A DNA stretch of 64,000 nucleotides from Rosa chinensis (GCF_002994745.2 NC_037094.1:41719456-41783455); one strand, 5' to 3'. Positions 11,054-24,539 are shown, counted from the stretch's first letter. Notes: a model not told the origin generated them from the sequence alone. Numbers and translations: made by a program.

Positions 11054-12754
11054 TGATAGGAGCACAAAGTGTGACGTTTTTAATATGTATTTTCCCTCAT
11101 TTGGCTAAGTTATTCTCTTAAAATTAATAATTATAATATGGTTTATGTTTTTAGCTACTTCATGGTCGAAAATGGTGAAAAGAGGTAAAAAAGAGCATAA
11201 ATGAGTGTAAATGAAGGATGAGTTATTTTAAAAACTTTCCTCTTTCATTTTAGGAAATATTTTCTATTTTGTTTTTGGGAACTTTCTTCTTTTAAACTTT
11301 CCAATTTCTGATTTTCTTGTTTTAAAGAGAGTCCATCCCATTAAAAACTCTTGAGTGATGAAATCAAGAAAAATTGAAAGATTAATCAGGAAGAATTCGA
11401 GGAGATAAAATGGATTTTTTTTAATCAATATTTATTCCTAATTATCTTATTTCTTATTGATTATAAACTCTAATTAAATTCTGATTTTTCTTGATTGTAG
11501 GAGTTTATTGTGTGCACAATTCTTGGAAGAAATTAGTGCAATTCAAAGGAGAGGAATAAGGGATGTATCTGGTCACTATTCAAGGCATATACAATGAGCC
11601 ATTAAGGGAAAAAGAGATCAGAAAATTCATGACTTTGTCAAGAGAAAATCAAGGAAATTTGGAGGAGAAATCACCTTTTGATGAATGGCCCTAATTACAT
11701 CACAAGATAGGAGAATTCCACTATAAATAGCAGCCATTCTCAACACTAAGAGCATCACTTCCTGACCAAGATCACTTCCTAGCTTATCAGTTCCTAGCTA
11801 AAAATTATTCCATAGCTCTGCCCAATTCACTTCTCAAACCTCCATCACATACAAGACCGTGACCATCATCCTTCCATCAATCTACGAAGTTCTTAGGCGC
11901 TGAGTCAAGGACGCTCCACCACCATAGCAGAGACGAGTTCATCACCTTGTTGCTAAGCCGCTAAGGAAAGCTTCAAAAGTGTAACTATGACTCTACTTAT
12001 AATTATTGTTTCAGTTTTGTGTGTTTGGATTTGTGAGTTCTGTAATTGGAGACATGAGATTTTTAGAATATTTTTATTAATATTTTTGAGATTTTCAGTT
12101 TATTATTGAGTTAATTTCGAGAATTCTTTGATGATGCATGTGCCCTTTTATGTGTTTAGGTAATTTTCAGAGTTAGGTTAATAAGTTTGCATGCTAGAAT
12201 CACGCTGAGTATTCATGTGTGTTTGCTTAATTTGCCAAGAGTAATTATTATTTGTTAAGACGCTGAGTTAAACAAGTAGTAATTAGTTCTAAAGAGTGGT
12301 AAAAATCATGCTTTAATGATTAAACGATTCTGGAAATTGCTTGTTAATTGCTATGAGTAATGGTTAATTTGCACGTGTGAGTTAATTCAAAGAACGGATC
12401 AGATAAATGGATTGGACCGTGACAGCTTTTCATCTAGGCTCTTATCTAGTATTTAAGATGGGCACGTTTTTGTAGCATGTTGAAATGAATTTTCTATTTT
12501 TACACTTAATAATTTCCGAGTGGTAGTGGTCTAGGTTACGGAAGTCGATAATTGTATATAATTTTATTTGTTTGTTTTTATTTTAAGTAGATTAGAACCA
12601 AATTTCAAAACCCCCCATTTTTATTCTTTTATTTGTTAATTGACCTTTTAGTGTAGGGGTACCCTACAATCCCCGGACTGAACGATCCCTGCTTATCCTA
12701 TACTGACAACTACATTTTGCAGAGTTAAATTGTGAGGCTATTTCAGCCGCATCA
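11054..12754 (+). mobile_element. Solo LTR, Athila-like family (copy Z2)
   Basis: A 1,701-bp unit starting tgataggagcacaaagtgtg and ending gctatttcagccgcatca, matching the LTR at 59627-61311 throughout, including the aaccccccatttttattctt and acgatccctgcttatcctat blocks near the 3' end. The 5-bp flanks are ACTTG and ATTTG, a target duplication with one change. No primer binding site follows the right end, so this is a solo LTR left by recombination. A TATA box (actataaatagcagcc) lies near 11720-11736. Confidence 0.85.
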
Positions 12755-13762
12755 ATTTGCAAGTTGATGGTTTCTTCAAACTGGACCTTCATCTCCCACC
12801 TTATCTCCTGCTCAGTGCACAAGCTTTATCCTTCTTCCTTAAATGCCCTCGTGGTAACAACTCCATTCACAGTTTCATCTTCCCTATCCTATGAGGGTTG
12901 ACTTGGTCAACTTCACGTCTGACAGACGATCGTCTATTGGTACAAAAAAGTCTTGGTGGTTTGTAGACAAGCCCATTATGATAACAATGGCTTGCTGAGC
13001 TTTGCTCCAGTCTTGATCTGCAAAAATATCTTTGATAAATTTGGCTTCAGTCTAAATTAGTAGAGTCAGGCATCTTTCACTAATTTTGAAATCACATAAA
13101 AGTTTCCCATTATTTGATTGGGGCAACCCCAAGACTGGGGGAATATCTCTCACTATTATGAGTCTAGATTTCACTCGCTATTTTTCCCGGATTGTCAAAT
13201 CTAATCAACTATTTCAGGTTATTAGAAGAATGTAAATTTAGGTCGATTCACTGCAAACTTGGTCCATTAATAAAACCTAAACTTTCTGAATTTGGGAAAT
13301 GAAAAGGAAAAAGGAAATACATAGTGCTACAAGTCTTGCGCCCCAAGACACACCCATATGTATCAACATCTGTCTGAAGAAATATTTGGAGACAATAACA
13401 AGTCAAAAAAGTGGGAACACAGTAATAGGAGAGCAGGGGAAATAAGATACGATCTTTAGAGATTCATTGAATGGCAAATGTTAGCCAAGATACACTGCAG
13501 AACCAATTTGCTCAAAGTTCAATTGCCCAGGGTCTTTCTTTCCTAGAATGAAGAGAAAGAGTATACAAGTGCTTAACGTAGCAACAGTAAAAGCCAACCA
13601 GCCAAAAAACCGGGGGAGGGAGGGGATGAAACTCTTACCAATCTAAACTATCCAAAAAGAAATGATTGGGCGGTTGGGTAGATACGATGCTCCATAAAAT
13701 ACAAAGGCCCGCATTAGTAAGTTCCCCCGGAATAAGCATGCAAGTTCTTTGGAATTGTTGCG
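12755..13762. other. Intergenic stretch and 3' flank of the NIPA gene
   Basis: No coding frame or recognisable element. The part nearest the gene (13500-13762) presumably contains the NIPA 3' UTR on the - strand. The rest is unremarkable AT-rich DNA. Confidence 0.5.
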
Positions 13763-16700
13763 TCATGATCTTGAGCTATCCTGCCGCCTGAGTGGGATGC
13801 CTTCAGCACCATCCATTCCATCCTCCTCTGCATGCTTAGATAGTCGCAATGAGGACATTGATGTTGTCAAACCTGTGCCAGATTGATAACATTATTGAAA
13901 TCACTACTTTAGAACATGAAAAAAAAAATTAATTAAGTGCTCTTTATGCACAATCAATACTAAACAGTACACTGAAAATGGGATAAAATATACATGATAA
14001 TAATAATGAAGGACAAATACCGTCAGTCATATCCTTTGTTCTGTGAAGAAGAAAAGTTCCTCCAAGTATAGTCACAAAGCCACACATTTCTGTGATAACT
14101 TGTGTTGGACTCTGTCTGTCCCAATCCTGAAAGTACAGTACGATGAGGAAAATGTGGATTAGGCATTATCCGTTGATAACGTGGAGATTTGCGGTTGTAA
14201 CTCAGGGTTTGAGAGAAGCCAATACCCGAAAAAAACAATTATAATAATAATAATAATAATGCTGAGGGAAAAGGAGATCTGGATCTATCATTTTTAGTTA
14301 TGAGAGAGAGAGAGAGAGAGAGAGAGAACTAAGACAACATATATAGACTAAAGATAATGTCAAGGAAGAAAAGAACCAGATTAAAACTAATCAGATAAGT
14401 CATCTATATACTCTTCCTTCTTTCTTACTGTTATCTATAACCCCCTCTCACTTTCCTTTGCATCATTATCCTGTATCCCTGGTCCCTAGTAATTATTAGT
14501 AGCAACATGCCTGCGTTTCTTGCGGGTGATATTGTGAGGTTAATGAAAAATGGATCGACTAAAAAGAATAGTGGTTTTTTTTTTCTTTTTTCTTTTTGGG
14601 ACATAGAATAGTGGTGGTTTTGTTACTTTTTCAATTTTACACTTCTTCTCTATTTATATTTTATTGGCTAACATTGATAATTACGTTATGTAAGGGTATT
14701 ATGGGCACATTAAAGTTTGGTGCAGCCCTTTGACAATAAAACAGAGCCTCCATTTATAGTAGAAGACACATGAAATATTGAAAACAATCAGAGAGAGAAA
14801 AAGAGAGCAAAATGATGTAACATGCAACTTTTTTCTTCATAAACAGAAAAGAAAGTGTGGGAGAACTATACCTTAAACATGATCACGCTAGCCAGAATAG
14901 TTAGTGATGTGAACATAACATAGTATATAGGAGATACCACGGCTGTGTTGAATGTATCAAGTGCCTGCAATGGAAAGGAAAAATTATCATAACATAAACT
15001 TTTTAAAAACAATAACCACCAAGTCAAATGATAAACATGGGTTCTAGTTTTCAAAAAAGTAGATGAAGAAAAGATATACACAGATGACAACAAAGGATCC
15101 CCTTGTCATTAGAAAACATCAACCATCAAGTCAGATCTTAAACATGGATTCTAGTCTTTTAAAAAGCATGTGAAGAAAAGAGTAAACAGATGACGACCAA
15201 TTCTTTGTTAGGTGTCTTATTCTATAATTTGAGTGGAATAGTCGACACTTAGAAAGATGTAAGAGCAATTGTGGAGACATTGTCAAATTGAAGTAAAATG
15301 TCAAGTTTTGCCTCGTTCCAAGTTCCCAAAGAATGGGCTAGATTATAATCCTGTGGGAACAACCATATCCATAGACACAAATAAAGAATCTAAAACAATT
15401 CTTTATGCTTTATCTGTTTAATGCATCTGGAGCCTTTATTTAAAAAGCAAAGAAAAAAAAAATCAAATATTTTTAAATCAACTGAAAATAGTACAAAGCT
15501 GCGGACATGAACTCCACCTTAAAAATAAAACAAGGAAACTACTAAGAGTAGCAAACTTCCACTGTGGAAAGAAGCCAAGAAACAAAACAGACATAGCAGA
15601 CTTTAAGAACATCAGAAAACAGTAAACCCCTATTGGCTGCAGACTCTGATGCCCAAAATCTGACTGTCCTGAAACCTCCTCCACTACAACACTCCATTAT
15701 AATTCAAAAAATCTACTACAAATTAGGAAATAAAATAAACATTGGATGCTCAAAGTCCACTACCAACTATTCCAATTGGCCAAGATGGCAACTCACCCGT
15801 GAGCAACTATTGCTTCTTACCGGTCATGTGAGCCAATAGAGGTCCAACATATCCTCTATGGATAAGAAAACCACCAGCCAGTGTTCTAAAAACCGGCCGC
15901 CTCAGTGCTGGGCAGTGGGGCGCTAGGCAACCTGCCTAAGCGGGTTTGGGCTGCCTTTTTTTTTTTTTGGCTGCTGTTCGTGGAGAGAGAAAAGGGTTAG
16001 GTTGGCATGGTTGGTCTTTTCCATAACTTTTTACAGGGCCACATCACCCTGCAATGGTTCAAATGTGCTGCCAAGTCTTGTCCATTACGGTTGGCATGGT
16101 TGGTCTTTTCCATAACTTGCAGAAATTACACAACTCATGTCTTAATACAATAAGCCAAATAACACTCCAAATATCACAAGTAGTTCAAATAGAGGCAAGC
16201 TCTGGAAAACGACAAAAAATTTGTTGTAATCAGTTAGAATGGGAAATCAACATAAAAAATATAGCACAACAAAGACGAGTCTCACACACATATAACAACT
16301 GAAATAACGTGGTTTGACAAATTTGTTTACGTCTATGGGGCAGTAACCAATATTCTCTATAAGTATAACAGGTACACTATCTCACCAAGCCTCTTAACAG
16401 ACGTGATAAAGACTAGAAAGAATACCAAAAACAAGGACCGTCTCTCCTTTTCCTTTTCTCTCCTCTTTGCCCTTACTCCCTGAGGATGAAAACGTGTGTG
16501 CCCTGTCTCTGCATTTCTCTAATATATTCTGTCGCTGTAATTCCTACAACGGAATTCCCTTTCGCTGACAGTCACTCTAAACCTTGAAGTGGCATTCCAC
16601 CACTTTATATAGGCACTATAATAGTCCTCTCATTCAGCCCACTTTCAACTAGTTCAAACAAAAAAAATTACTTTGGAATAAACCAATCCACACAAAAACA

Positions 16701-19700
16701 AGCAAGACTACTCCAAATTTGCTATATATGCAAACTTGACAAACCCTCAACATGTAATTTCTGAAGAGAAGCAAGTAAACTGGGTACAAAGACTAGACAC
16801 AGGACCAAAGCCAAGAAAAAGAAAAAAGCAGCAGCTGAAAGTGCTTTAAAACCTCTAGAAAAACATACTACACGACAGCTAGCCAATCCATCATAATGAA
16901 AGAAGCAAAACTGTGTTCCTAATATTGGCTCTTGCCCAAAGAAAACTTTCCATCATTGTGAAAGAAGAAAGCAAAACTGTGTTCTTAGCATTAGCTCCTG
17001 CCCGATGAAAACTGTGCTATAAAATCAATGGACACAATGAGGTTGGAATAATGCTCGTTTGTTCCTCTTCTGGACAAAGATTTTAGATTTTGTGATATCT
17101 CTGGAAAATCAGTGGTAATAGGAGCCACAAGAATGAAAGTGAAATCTCTGGAAAATCAGTGGTAACTGAAGCCCACAAAGCCTAACAGATTCTAAATATA
17201 TACCAGAAGCTTTTCCATCCCAGCCCCATTATAGTTTCAACGATATGCTCCATCTAAATGATCCAGACAACCACCAGCACCAAGCAGCCCTACAGAGTCT
17301 TATCCTTCTTTCCATCTCCCAAATAAGGTAATTACTTAGCAACTCCGAGCACCCTTTTAGGATTGACCCAGCTGGCTTCAGTCCCCCCCTTCACAGCTTC
17401 CACCAGAATTCTAAGGAATAGGTGGCCTTTTGGATGATGCAGGAATACACATATTTGCCGCTGCATTGCAGAGTATACACTAAAGAGGATACAAATACAC
17501 AGATGCACTTCTCTTGGTGAGAAGAAAAAGAAGGATGGAGCCTCCTTTTTTGGAGCAACTCACACATACTGATTTTACCATAAAAAGAAAACATATAAAA
17601 ACATCCAATCCATAAAGAGACCACAATCTTTTATTTATCTGGACTGAACTCAAGGAAATAATAATAATAATCTGAGACAAAGTAAAAATTTAAGAACTCC
17701 AAGTCATCAGGTTTAATGGTAAGTCCAAATGAAAGCTCTAGAAGATGCCAAAAAAAAATTAAGGAAGAAATTACCACATTAGGCATCAAAGATCTTTTTA
17801 GAATACAAACATAAATCGAAAAAGTTAGCCTGCCCAAGAACTGTCTAGTTACTTCGATAAAATTAAAAATCTACCAGTACTTATTTTATGAATAGGAATC
17901 AAACACAAGTATATTGATCAAATTCTTTCCTGTTAACCTAACTACGCTTTCTAGCATAACCTAAAGGACATAAATAGCTACTCCACCCAATACCTCATCT
18001 AGTATTAAAATATCTACTCCAAAGGAAATATAAGAAAAAAAATCAGTTACAGTAAAAAATAAATAAATAAATATATAAAACCCTTTCTGTGGTACATAAT
18101 TTACACCTATGCTGATGCAAACAGAAGCCCTTGTTGGTTTTACTCTGAACCTAGCCGCATCTTGGTTTCTCAACAGAAAAATCCTTTAAAAATAAAAAAT
18201 AAAAACCCTTCAATCAGGAAAAAAAAACACAAACAAACAATTTGTGTTTGGGAAAAGTCATGAAAGTTACTAATTTTTCTGCCTATCCAATGGATAAGAT
18301 ATGCTTTACAATGTCAGCCAGAAAACCTCATTCCACCCAGCACCTCCATGGCTCCATCTGATATGGAAACCCATGCACAAAGTAAATATGACAGGACCCA
18401 CAACATAAGTGTTTTAACTTCCAGATACGAGGTAAATTAAACCTAATAAAGACAAGAAGGGAATAAAGCCCTTCCTACAATGAGTCCCAGAATCTAACTA
18501 AATCTGACCTGGCAGGCACCTTTACATCTTCTTAGGGCCTAGCCTGTCTAGATGCTGTTAATAGTTATCTTATTTGTTTATTGTCTACCAATGTACCGCA
18601 TTGTAATGTTCAAGTGAACCTTCAGTCAAGTAATTATTTGATGTATTTGTAGTGTTTTCTTTCTCTTTTATAAAATCATTCAGTCTTGTATCCAACAATA
18701 ATAGTGAAAAAAGACAGTCAGGGAATAAAGCTTATTGAGGTAACAATGGTATCACGCTTGCTTCCAAGGAAAACATCACCCACAATCTGACAATGTAATC
18801 TATTGCAACTTTCGGAACTTTGGAACTGTCGGCATATCACTGAGGATAAAGTGACACCTTTCATTAGTTCACATTTTTCTAATTTCAGGCCTCACTCTGT
18901 TACTTTTCTGATTGTTAGCAATATCATCAAAGGCATATGAATATATGAACAGACTTTCACCAATAAGGAGGACCACATAGTTATATGGTATGCAATACGT
19001 TGTTCATTGCTTTGCAGGCGATTGAATGGGAATATGAAATATCTGCCTATTGTTTCATAGATGTACTTGAGGAAAAGTTTAAAATGAGATGAAATGTGCT
19101 AAGAAGAGATGACATTTGCTTTTGGCTACAAACATATGGGAAGATGATTGATTAAAAAAACATATAAAAAATAAACGAACAGAAAAGAACTAGTAATTAC
19201 CTTGTTCAAGTAATTCATTTGGGTGAGCACACAAGTAATTACAACTAAAGTGAAGACCCAAGTTTGGGGATAGACAAGTTGATTCATTCCGGATAATGTC
19301 AACTTCAGAGCAATTCCAAGTGCTTTAACACTCATGACCTGTCAAATAACAACTCTCAGATAAACACAAGAACAAAAACAGACAAGAAATATAAAGGGAT
19401 GAGAGGGGAAAGCAAGCATAACTGTAAAAATACTGAAAGTCAAATAACAACACATACCGACAAGGAACCTACAAGCGAACAAACTCCAATGTAAACCATT
19501 ATGTGTGTCTGGCCATATTGCGGGATGAAGTGGAATATAAGTATAAAAACAGCAGTTATGACAAGAGCTGCATAAAATAGAAAACCTGACAAAAAAAAAC
19601 CAATACTGATTATAAATTTTATTTTTTTCCTTTTATTCTATAGAGTATAATTAAATTGAATAGTCAGTGAAAATACAAATAGCTGCAAATAAAATATTTA

Positions 19701-20699
19701 CCTGGTTCCATGGCAAGAGCCCAAACTTCTGTTACAGATTCAATCTCACGTTCTTGAGGAGCATGTAAAACAATTGTTGTAGAACCAACAACACATAAAG
19801 CACAACCAAGAATCCCAAAGATATGCAGCTTCTCCCTTAAAATAATATGTGCAAGCACAGCACTGCAAAATGTTATTTTAATCAGCACTCAACCCTAAGA
19901 AGTAACCATATTTAGGTGTAAATGTTTATCCTGCCTGATAATTATGCTGAGAGCGCCAAGAGGAGTTACTAGTATAGCTGGCGCAAATGCATAAGCCGCA
20001 AAATTAGCAACTTCTCCCACAATCACTGTCAAAGTGGCAGTTGTTTTGTCAGAATATAATTTTTCATTACACATAGAATTGTTTTTCAGATTCACCAGTT
20101 TGATCTGTTTAATTGTTCGTCCACTATATTGGTTTAGAGAATGAATACGCAAGGCACAGTATATTTGAGTTAGATAATAATAGATAGTATAATTCACCAG
20201 AAAGAAGAGCTAATAATTGATCTTCATTGGTGACACATGCAGATAAAAAAGAGGAACAAATAACTCACTTGTTATCATGCCCACCCACCAAAGTGGCTCA
20301 TATAGGTATGAATATCCTCCCACTCCTGTTACATGATAGGAACAACAACCAAGAGAAATGAAAAGGCTGAGTAGCAATTAAGAGAAAGAGAAGATTTTGG
20401 AAGAAACTACAAAATAATTCATGAATCCTAATCAAGAGTTCTTCAACTGGACTGGTAGGCACTCAAATCTGACCCAATTGCAATTCACTCTTTTTAAGTA
20501 TCAAAAATAAGGAGTGGAATTACGAACCTGCTCGGATGCCAGAAGCCCCAGCCTTCTTCAAGCCCTTCTTCTTGACTATGAAACTAGCACCAATGAACAA
20601 GCTTGAAGACAAAGCAAGAACCAAACCCTTAATGTTGTCAGAGGACATGCCTCTGTACGAGTCTCTCCAGCTCATCGGGCTCTGAACCTGAGTCGCCAT
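13763..20699 (-). CDS. NIPA-type magnesium transporter, nine exons
   Basis: Exons on the - strand: 20528-20699, 20269-20325, 19935-20025, 19702-19862, 19458-19585, 19201-19338, 14872-14964, 14021-14126, 13763-13872. They total 1,056 nt (351 residues plus stop), all phases agree and the frame has no internal stop. The family (NIPA, drug/metabolite-transporter fold) moves Mg2+ across membranes. Seen in the sequence: an N-terminal [20 protein letters not shown] helix, the [14 protein letters not shown] block (58-71), the diagnostic [20 protein letters not shown] (80-99), REKLH after helix 4, and a hydrophilic C-tail ending in RRQDSSRS. About nine hydrophobic segments are visible. Met1 is used as start; Met18 is a possible alternative. 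Intron 3 uses a GC donor, and intron 6 is 4.2 kb with old insertions. Length fits plant homologues (about 330-350 residues). Which NIPA paralogue it is cannot be told. Confidence 0.95.
14301..14328. repeat. GA microsatellite in NIPA intron 7
   Basis: About thirteen GA units between exons 7 and 8. An ATA/AAT run lies just left of it at 14241-14260. Confidence 0.85.
14965..19200 (-). other. 4.2-kb NIPA intron 6 with local duplications
   Basis: No exon could be recognised inside. Direct repeats are frequent: a diverged duplication of about 85 bp (around 15012-15095 and 15113-15200), a perfect 30-bp repeat (16000-16029 and 16089-16118, ggttggcatggttggtcttt core), a duplication of about 65 bp near 16890-17010 (gaaagaagcaaaactgtgtt core) and a 20-bp repeat atctctggaaaatcagtggt at 17095 and 17144. 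A hAT-like start (agtgttctaaaaaccgg, near 15880) has no matching end. A possible copia LTR is listed separately. Confidence 0.6.
18545..18757 (+). mobile_element. Possible decayed copia LTR and primer site in NIPA intron 6
   Basis: A TG-started stretch of about 200 bp ends ...gaggtaaca at 18745 and is followed by tggtatcacgc (18747-18757), which resembles the initiator-Met tRNA primer binding site TGGTATCAGAGC with two changes. No gag or second LTR was recognised; the call rests on this layout only. Confidence 0.3.
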
Positions 20700-20900
20700 G
20701 GCCTAAGCTTCTTCTTCGCTCACACGCTTCGACTCTAACATTACTGACGCCTTGACGAGTTGAGAGAGAGCGAGTGAGATTTAGATGAAAATGTCGGCGC
20801 TTGGAATTGGAATTGGAATTGGAATTGGAATTGGAATTGGCGGTGGGTACAGAATACAGCTGTAGATCGGAAGGCAAAGAGCGGAGATGAGATGGGTTAA
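20700..20900 (-). promoter_or_regulatory. NIPA 5' leader with a GGAATT hexamer repeat
   Basis: Upstream of the NIPA ATG, 20803-20838 on the + strand is six perfect GGAATT units (AATTCC in the transcript sense). If transcription starts upstream of it, this is a variable tract in the 5' UTR. No clear TATA box was identified. Confidence 0.5.
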
Positions 20901-21737
20901 CTGCTGATGTGGGGATTCGATTTTCTCATTTTAACCTGGGTTTTACCATTATAACGACTTCACTCCGACCAAAGGTTGATGAGCGCTACACTCCACCATT
21001 TTCATTCTTCTTTTTCTTTTACGCACAATCATTATCTTTTTTCTTTTTTTGAAATACAATCATTATCTTTTATATTTATAATATTCTTCATCCACACCAA
21101 TTTTTTAATGGGTAATTTGCTATTTTTATTATGTGATTCTAGCCCTTGCAACGTGCAGGTACCGTGCGAGTTCTTAACAGGCCGACTCGATAAGTACCCA
21201 TTAACTTAACGGATTTCACAGGCTAAACTTGGCAAGTTTGCGGGTTATCTGTTGAAACCCGGTAAGACCCGTAAGCAAATTTTTTTTTTTTTTATAACTT
21301 TTTTTCAAAGCAACTCAAACTAGTTAAGACTTGTTATATAACTTTTTTTTTCCTCAAATCCATTAAAATTATTATGTATTTTTCGATTCATTCTTTGATC
21401 AACTGTTAGACATATATTCAGATCAATTAATAGATACATGTGTTGGTTGAGTAGCGTAGATATAATTAAATATTTCAATTGCTGAAATTGATTTTCAAAT
21501 AAGTGATGAAATAGCATAAATGATAATAGTAGCTACAAAGATTGAAATAGGTTAGTTAAATAAAATACATATTTAATGTACTAAAAATTAAATCAAAGAC
21601 GTCAAAGTCATCTTAACTGCGGCTTTCTCCTTCTCCGAATTTATCTTGCAATGTCAAATCAAATACGTCTTCAGTAAGATCCTCCAATTCAACGCACTCT
21701 TTTTCTAAAATATAGACAAACAAAAAAGAAAAATATT
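20901..21737. other. Intergenic DNA upstream of the NIPA gene
   Basis: T-rich DNA with no convincing gene. Around 21150-21280 it carries gcgggttatctgttgaaacc and ggtaagacccgtaag, wording common in the ends of plant transposons, but no element boundary could be fixed. Confidence 0.4.
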
Positions 21738-21742
21738 AGAAT

Positions 21743-22006
21743 TGTTCAAGTAAATCCAGAATATGTGTATGGGCCAAACTCGAGGTTACTTGCTCTAGTT
21801 GAAATAAGATTTATATTACACCAAAAAAAAAAAAAAAAAGGTTTATATTAGAGATATTCTCGAAGAATTCTAAGAGATATCCAATCAATGTACGATTATG
21901 TTTCCATGTACAACTCTATCTATACTTGTAATTCTCTATATAAAGTGGCCCCTATTATCAATGAAAGTACGACTCAATTCTCTCCCAATTTAGTTTTCCT
22001 TAAACA
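21743..22006 (+). repeat. Copia 5' LTR
   Basis: 264 bp, TG...CA, with a TATA box (ctctatataaag near 21935). It carries an extra acacc plus poly-A insert of about 25 bp (21817-21841) next to a duplicated gtttatatta word, which is absent from the 3' LTR. Confidence 0.9.
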
Positions 22007-23068
22007 CATTATCAGCACAAACCCCTAACTCTGAAACAAATAGCCAAACCCTGATTCAATATGCGAAAAACCTTGAATCTGAATACAAAACCTTGAAGCC
22101 TTTTCTGCCTTCACCTCACACATTGAAGAACTCGATCCCAGTAGTCCAAAACCGGCGGCCCCACCCCAAGAACCGGCCGGAAACCCACCGAACAAGCCAC
22201 TGGAAGCTCCATACAACTTGCAGCAAATATTCCACCGGTTCACCATCTTCCGGACCTCCAATTTCCACCAAATTTTGGTAGCAGAAGCCTTCTGATCTGA
22301 AGTTTCAAGAACTGGAAGAAAAAGTCCAAAAAAGGGACTACAAATACGTGAACCGGCCACCTGAGCAGCTATATCTTGAACCAGCAGAAAAGAAAGAAGA
22401 AAAAAGAAGAAAGAGAGAAGAAAGGAAGGCCCAACTCAGAAGAAAAAGGAACAAGCCCAGAAGCCCACTGACCCAAGCCCAGAAGCCCACTGACATCAGC
22501 CCTAGGACCTGCACCACATCAGCACAGCCACGTCAGCAACATGACCCACTGCCACGTCAGCATCAGTGCCGGTCAACGATGGTCAACCCCTGGTCAACGA
22601 CTTTTCCGACAACATTCCGGTGACTTTTCAGGCAATTTCCAGTGACTTTTCCGACCACTTTTTCTGTCAAATTTTCCGGCGACCTATTTCGAGGTATTTT
22701 TTACTAAACATTCCCGTTTTTTAATTCAATTTCTCTTCTTTTTCGGAGACTTGCAACATCCCTTCTTCTACCCCCCCTTTCTTCATCATAGGGGAGACCT
22801 AATTAAGCTGAACTGTGCGGGTTCGTGCTCACTCCAAGCTTGGAGCTTGTTGAGATCTCCAAACTTAGAGTTTGTAGAGAATTTATGATCGGCCACTTAC
22901 GTCATTGTTTCAATCTAATCCAATATCTCTTGGAATTGAATTTCTTGGAAGCAATTACGCTAAAAAAATCCTAATTTCTTGGGAGCAACTACGCTCAGAA
23001 ATTTTATATGTTTTCGTGGTAGCCTTTTACGCTCCGAAACTAATCCTAATTTCTTGTTCTCTTTCAAG

Positions 23069-23856
23069 ATGAGTAACCTGAACAAATTGGACTTTGCTCC
23101 ATTGGGAACAACTGGCTCTGGATATCACAGATGGGTTCGTGATGTCCGCCAGCATCTCAAGGCCGATGGAATACTAGATATGATTCTCAAGCCTAGCCAG
23201 GACATGCTAACTGTTAAGCAAGCTCAAACTTTGGAAGCCAATAGAGCAGCCTTAAAGGCAAATAAGGCGAAAGCCATCATCCTAATGAGTGTCATATGGA
23301 TGATCTGCTCCAGTACGACTGTATGAATGAAGAAGACCCCAGAAGGCTGTGGGTCTCACTCGATGAAAGATTTGGCAACGTCCGTGACTCCCTGCTTCTT
23401 GACCTAGAAGTGAGATGGCATAGCCTCCGCTTCTGTGATTTCAAGTCAGTTCTTGACTACAACTCGGAAGCACTTCACATTAAATCCTTAATGGAATTCT
23501 GTGGTAAAGAGATCACAAATGCAATATTGATTGAGAAGACTCTCTCTACCTTCCCCGTGTCTGCATTGATGGTTGCTAAGAACTATAGAATCGATGTTAC
23601 TGCAAGACGAATCACAGGGTTCCATGAGCTCATTGGAGCTATGAATGTACCTGAAAAGCATGACAACATTCTTGTGAAGAACTATAATTCTAGATCCTTG
23701 GAAACAAAGCATATTCCGGAATCCAATTATAGTCGCGCCCTAAAGAAATGGCGCCAAGAGCAAAACCCTAATCTTAGGAATACATTTGGACGTTTTGGTT
23801 CATATAATCGCTCTACTTGGGAAGGTAATAGCCAAAATAGGCAAACACGGAACTGA
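23069..23856 (+). pseudogene. Copia gag, frameshifted
   Basis: The frame opens MSNLNKLDFAPLGTTGSGYH at 23069 and is open to about 23290, where it must shift to the frame that carries EEDPRRLWVSLDERFG and runs to a stop at 23856. Its layout is typical of copia gag proteins: a short N-terminus, W-x8-H region, then the long helical part with LMEFCGKEITNAILIEKTLS, and a basic tail. The zinc-knuckle part that should follow (23860-24120) is only hinted at by scattered remains. One shift and the lost tail make it non-functional. Confidence 0.8.
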
Positions 23857-24539
23857 AGAGGTCAACATGGAAAGAGAGAGGGAGGCAACGCCTCTGGCCA
23901 TGTTGGTGGCGCCACCAACACTAAGAGCCATCTAAATGACCCTTTCAAAGGGCCTCAATCAATGGAGTTTGAGCAAAGAGATGTATGTTCTTGATGTGGA
24001 GTGCCTGATCATTAGGCACACATTTGTAGAGCTCGTAAAGAAATTGTCACCGCCTACAAAGCATATTGTGAAGCAAGAGAAGCTCACTATGTGGAACAAG
24101 AAGATCAAGAAGATGATCTAGAGTGAAGGGTTGAAGACTACAAATCTGGCTGGGATCAATAGATCGCCAATTCTGTCTAAGTCTTTTTATTTTCCAAGAG
24201 ATGTAATAGGCAATTGCCATATATTTTTGTAGTAGATGCCAATGGTTTAGTCTTTCTTCAAAATAGGCTCACCCTAAAGTAATTGTGATGTCTAGGAAGG
24301 TTCTGAGATTAGTGGTACTTAAGCGAGCCTTACTCCACCGACATCTCTTTACTCACCTGGTCACATTCATTTTGGAATTACCAAAAGAAGTTCGACGACT
24401 ACCGTTGTTTTGCATTAGCTAGCATTTTAGATTAGATTTTTTTTTGTCAAAGAGACCTTGATGTGACTCCGTGGCTTATGAATAAAATTTCGAGTTCTTT
24501 TCATTATGACTCAATTTTGATTATGAGCATATTACTTTG

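Noticed and set aside
15870..16020. hAT-like start (agtgttctaaaaaccgg) in NIPA intron 6
   Set aside because: No matching inverted end or 8-bp duplication found, so no element could be bounded.
22025..22623. Frames of 62-111 codons after the copia 5' LTR
   Set aside because: This is the copia leader between LTR and gag, proline/lysine-rich by composition, overlapping frames on both strands; no family signature.
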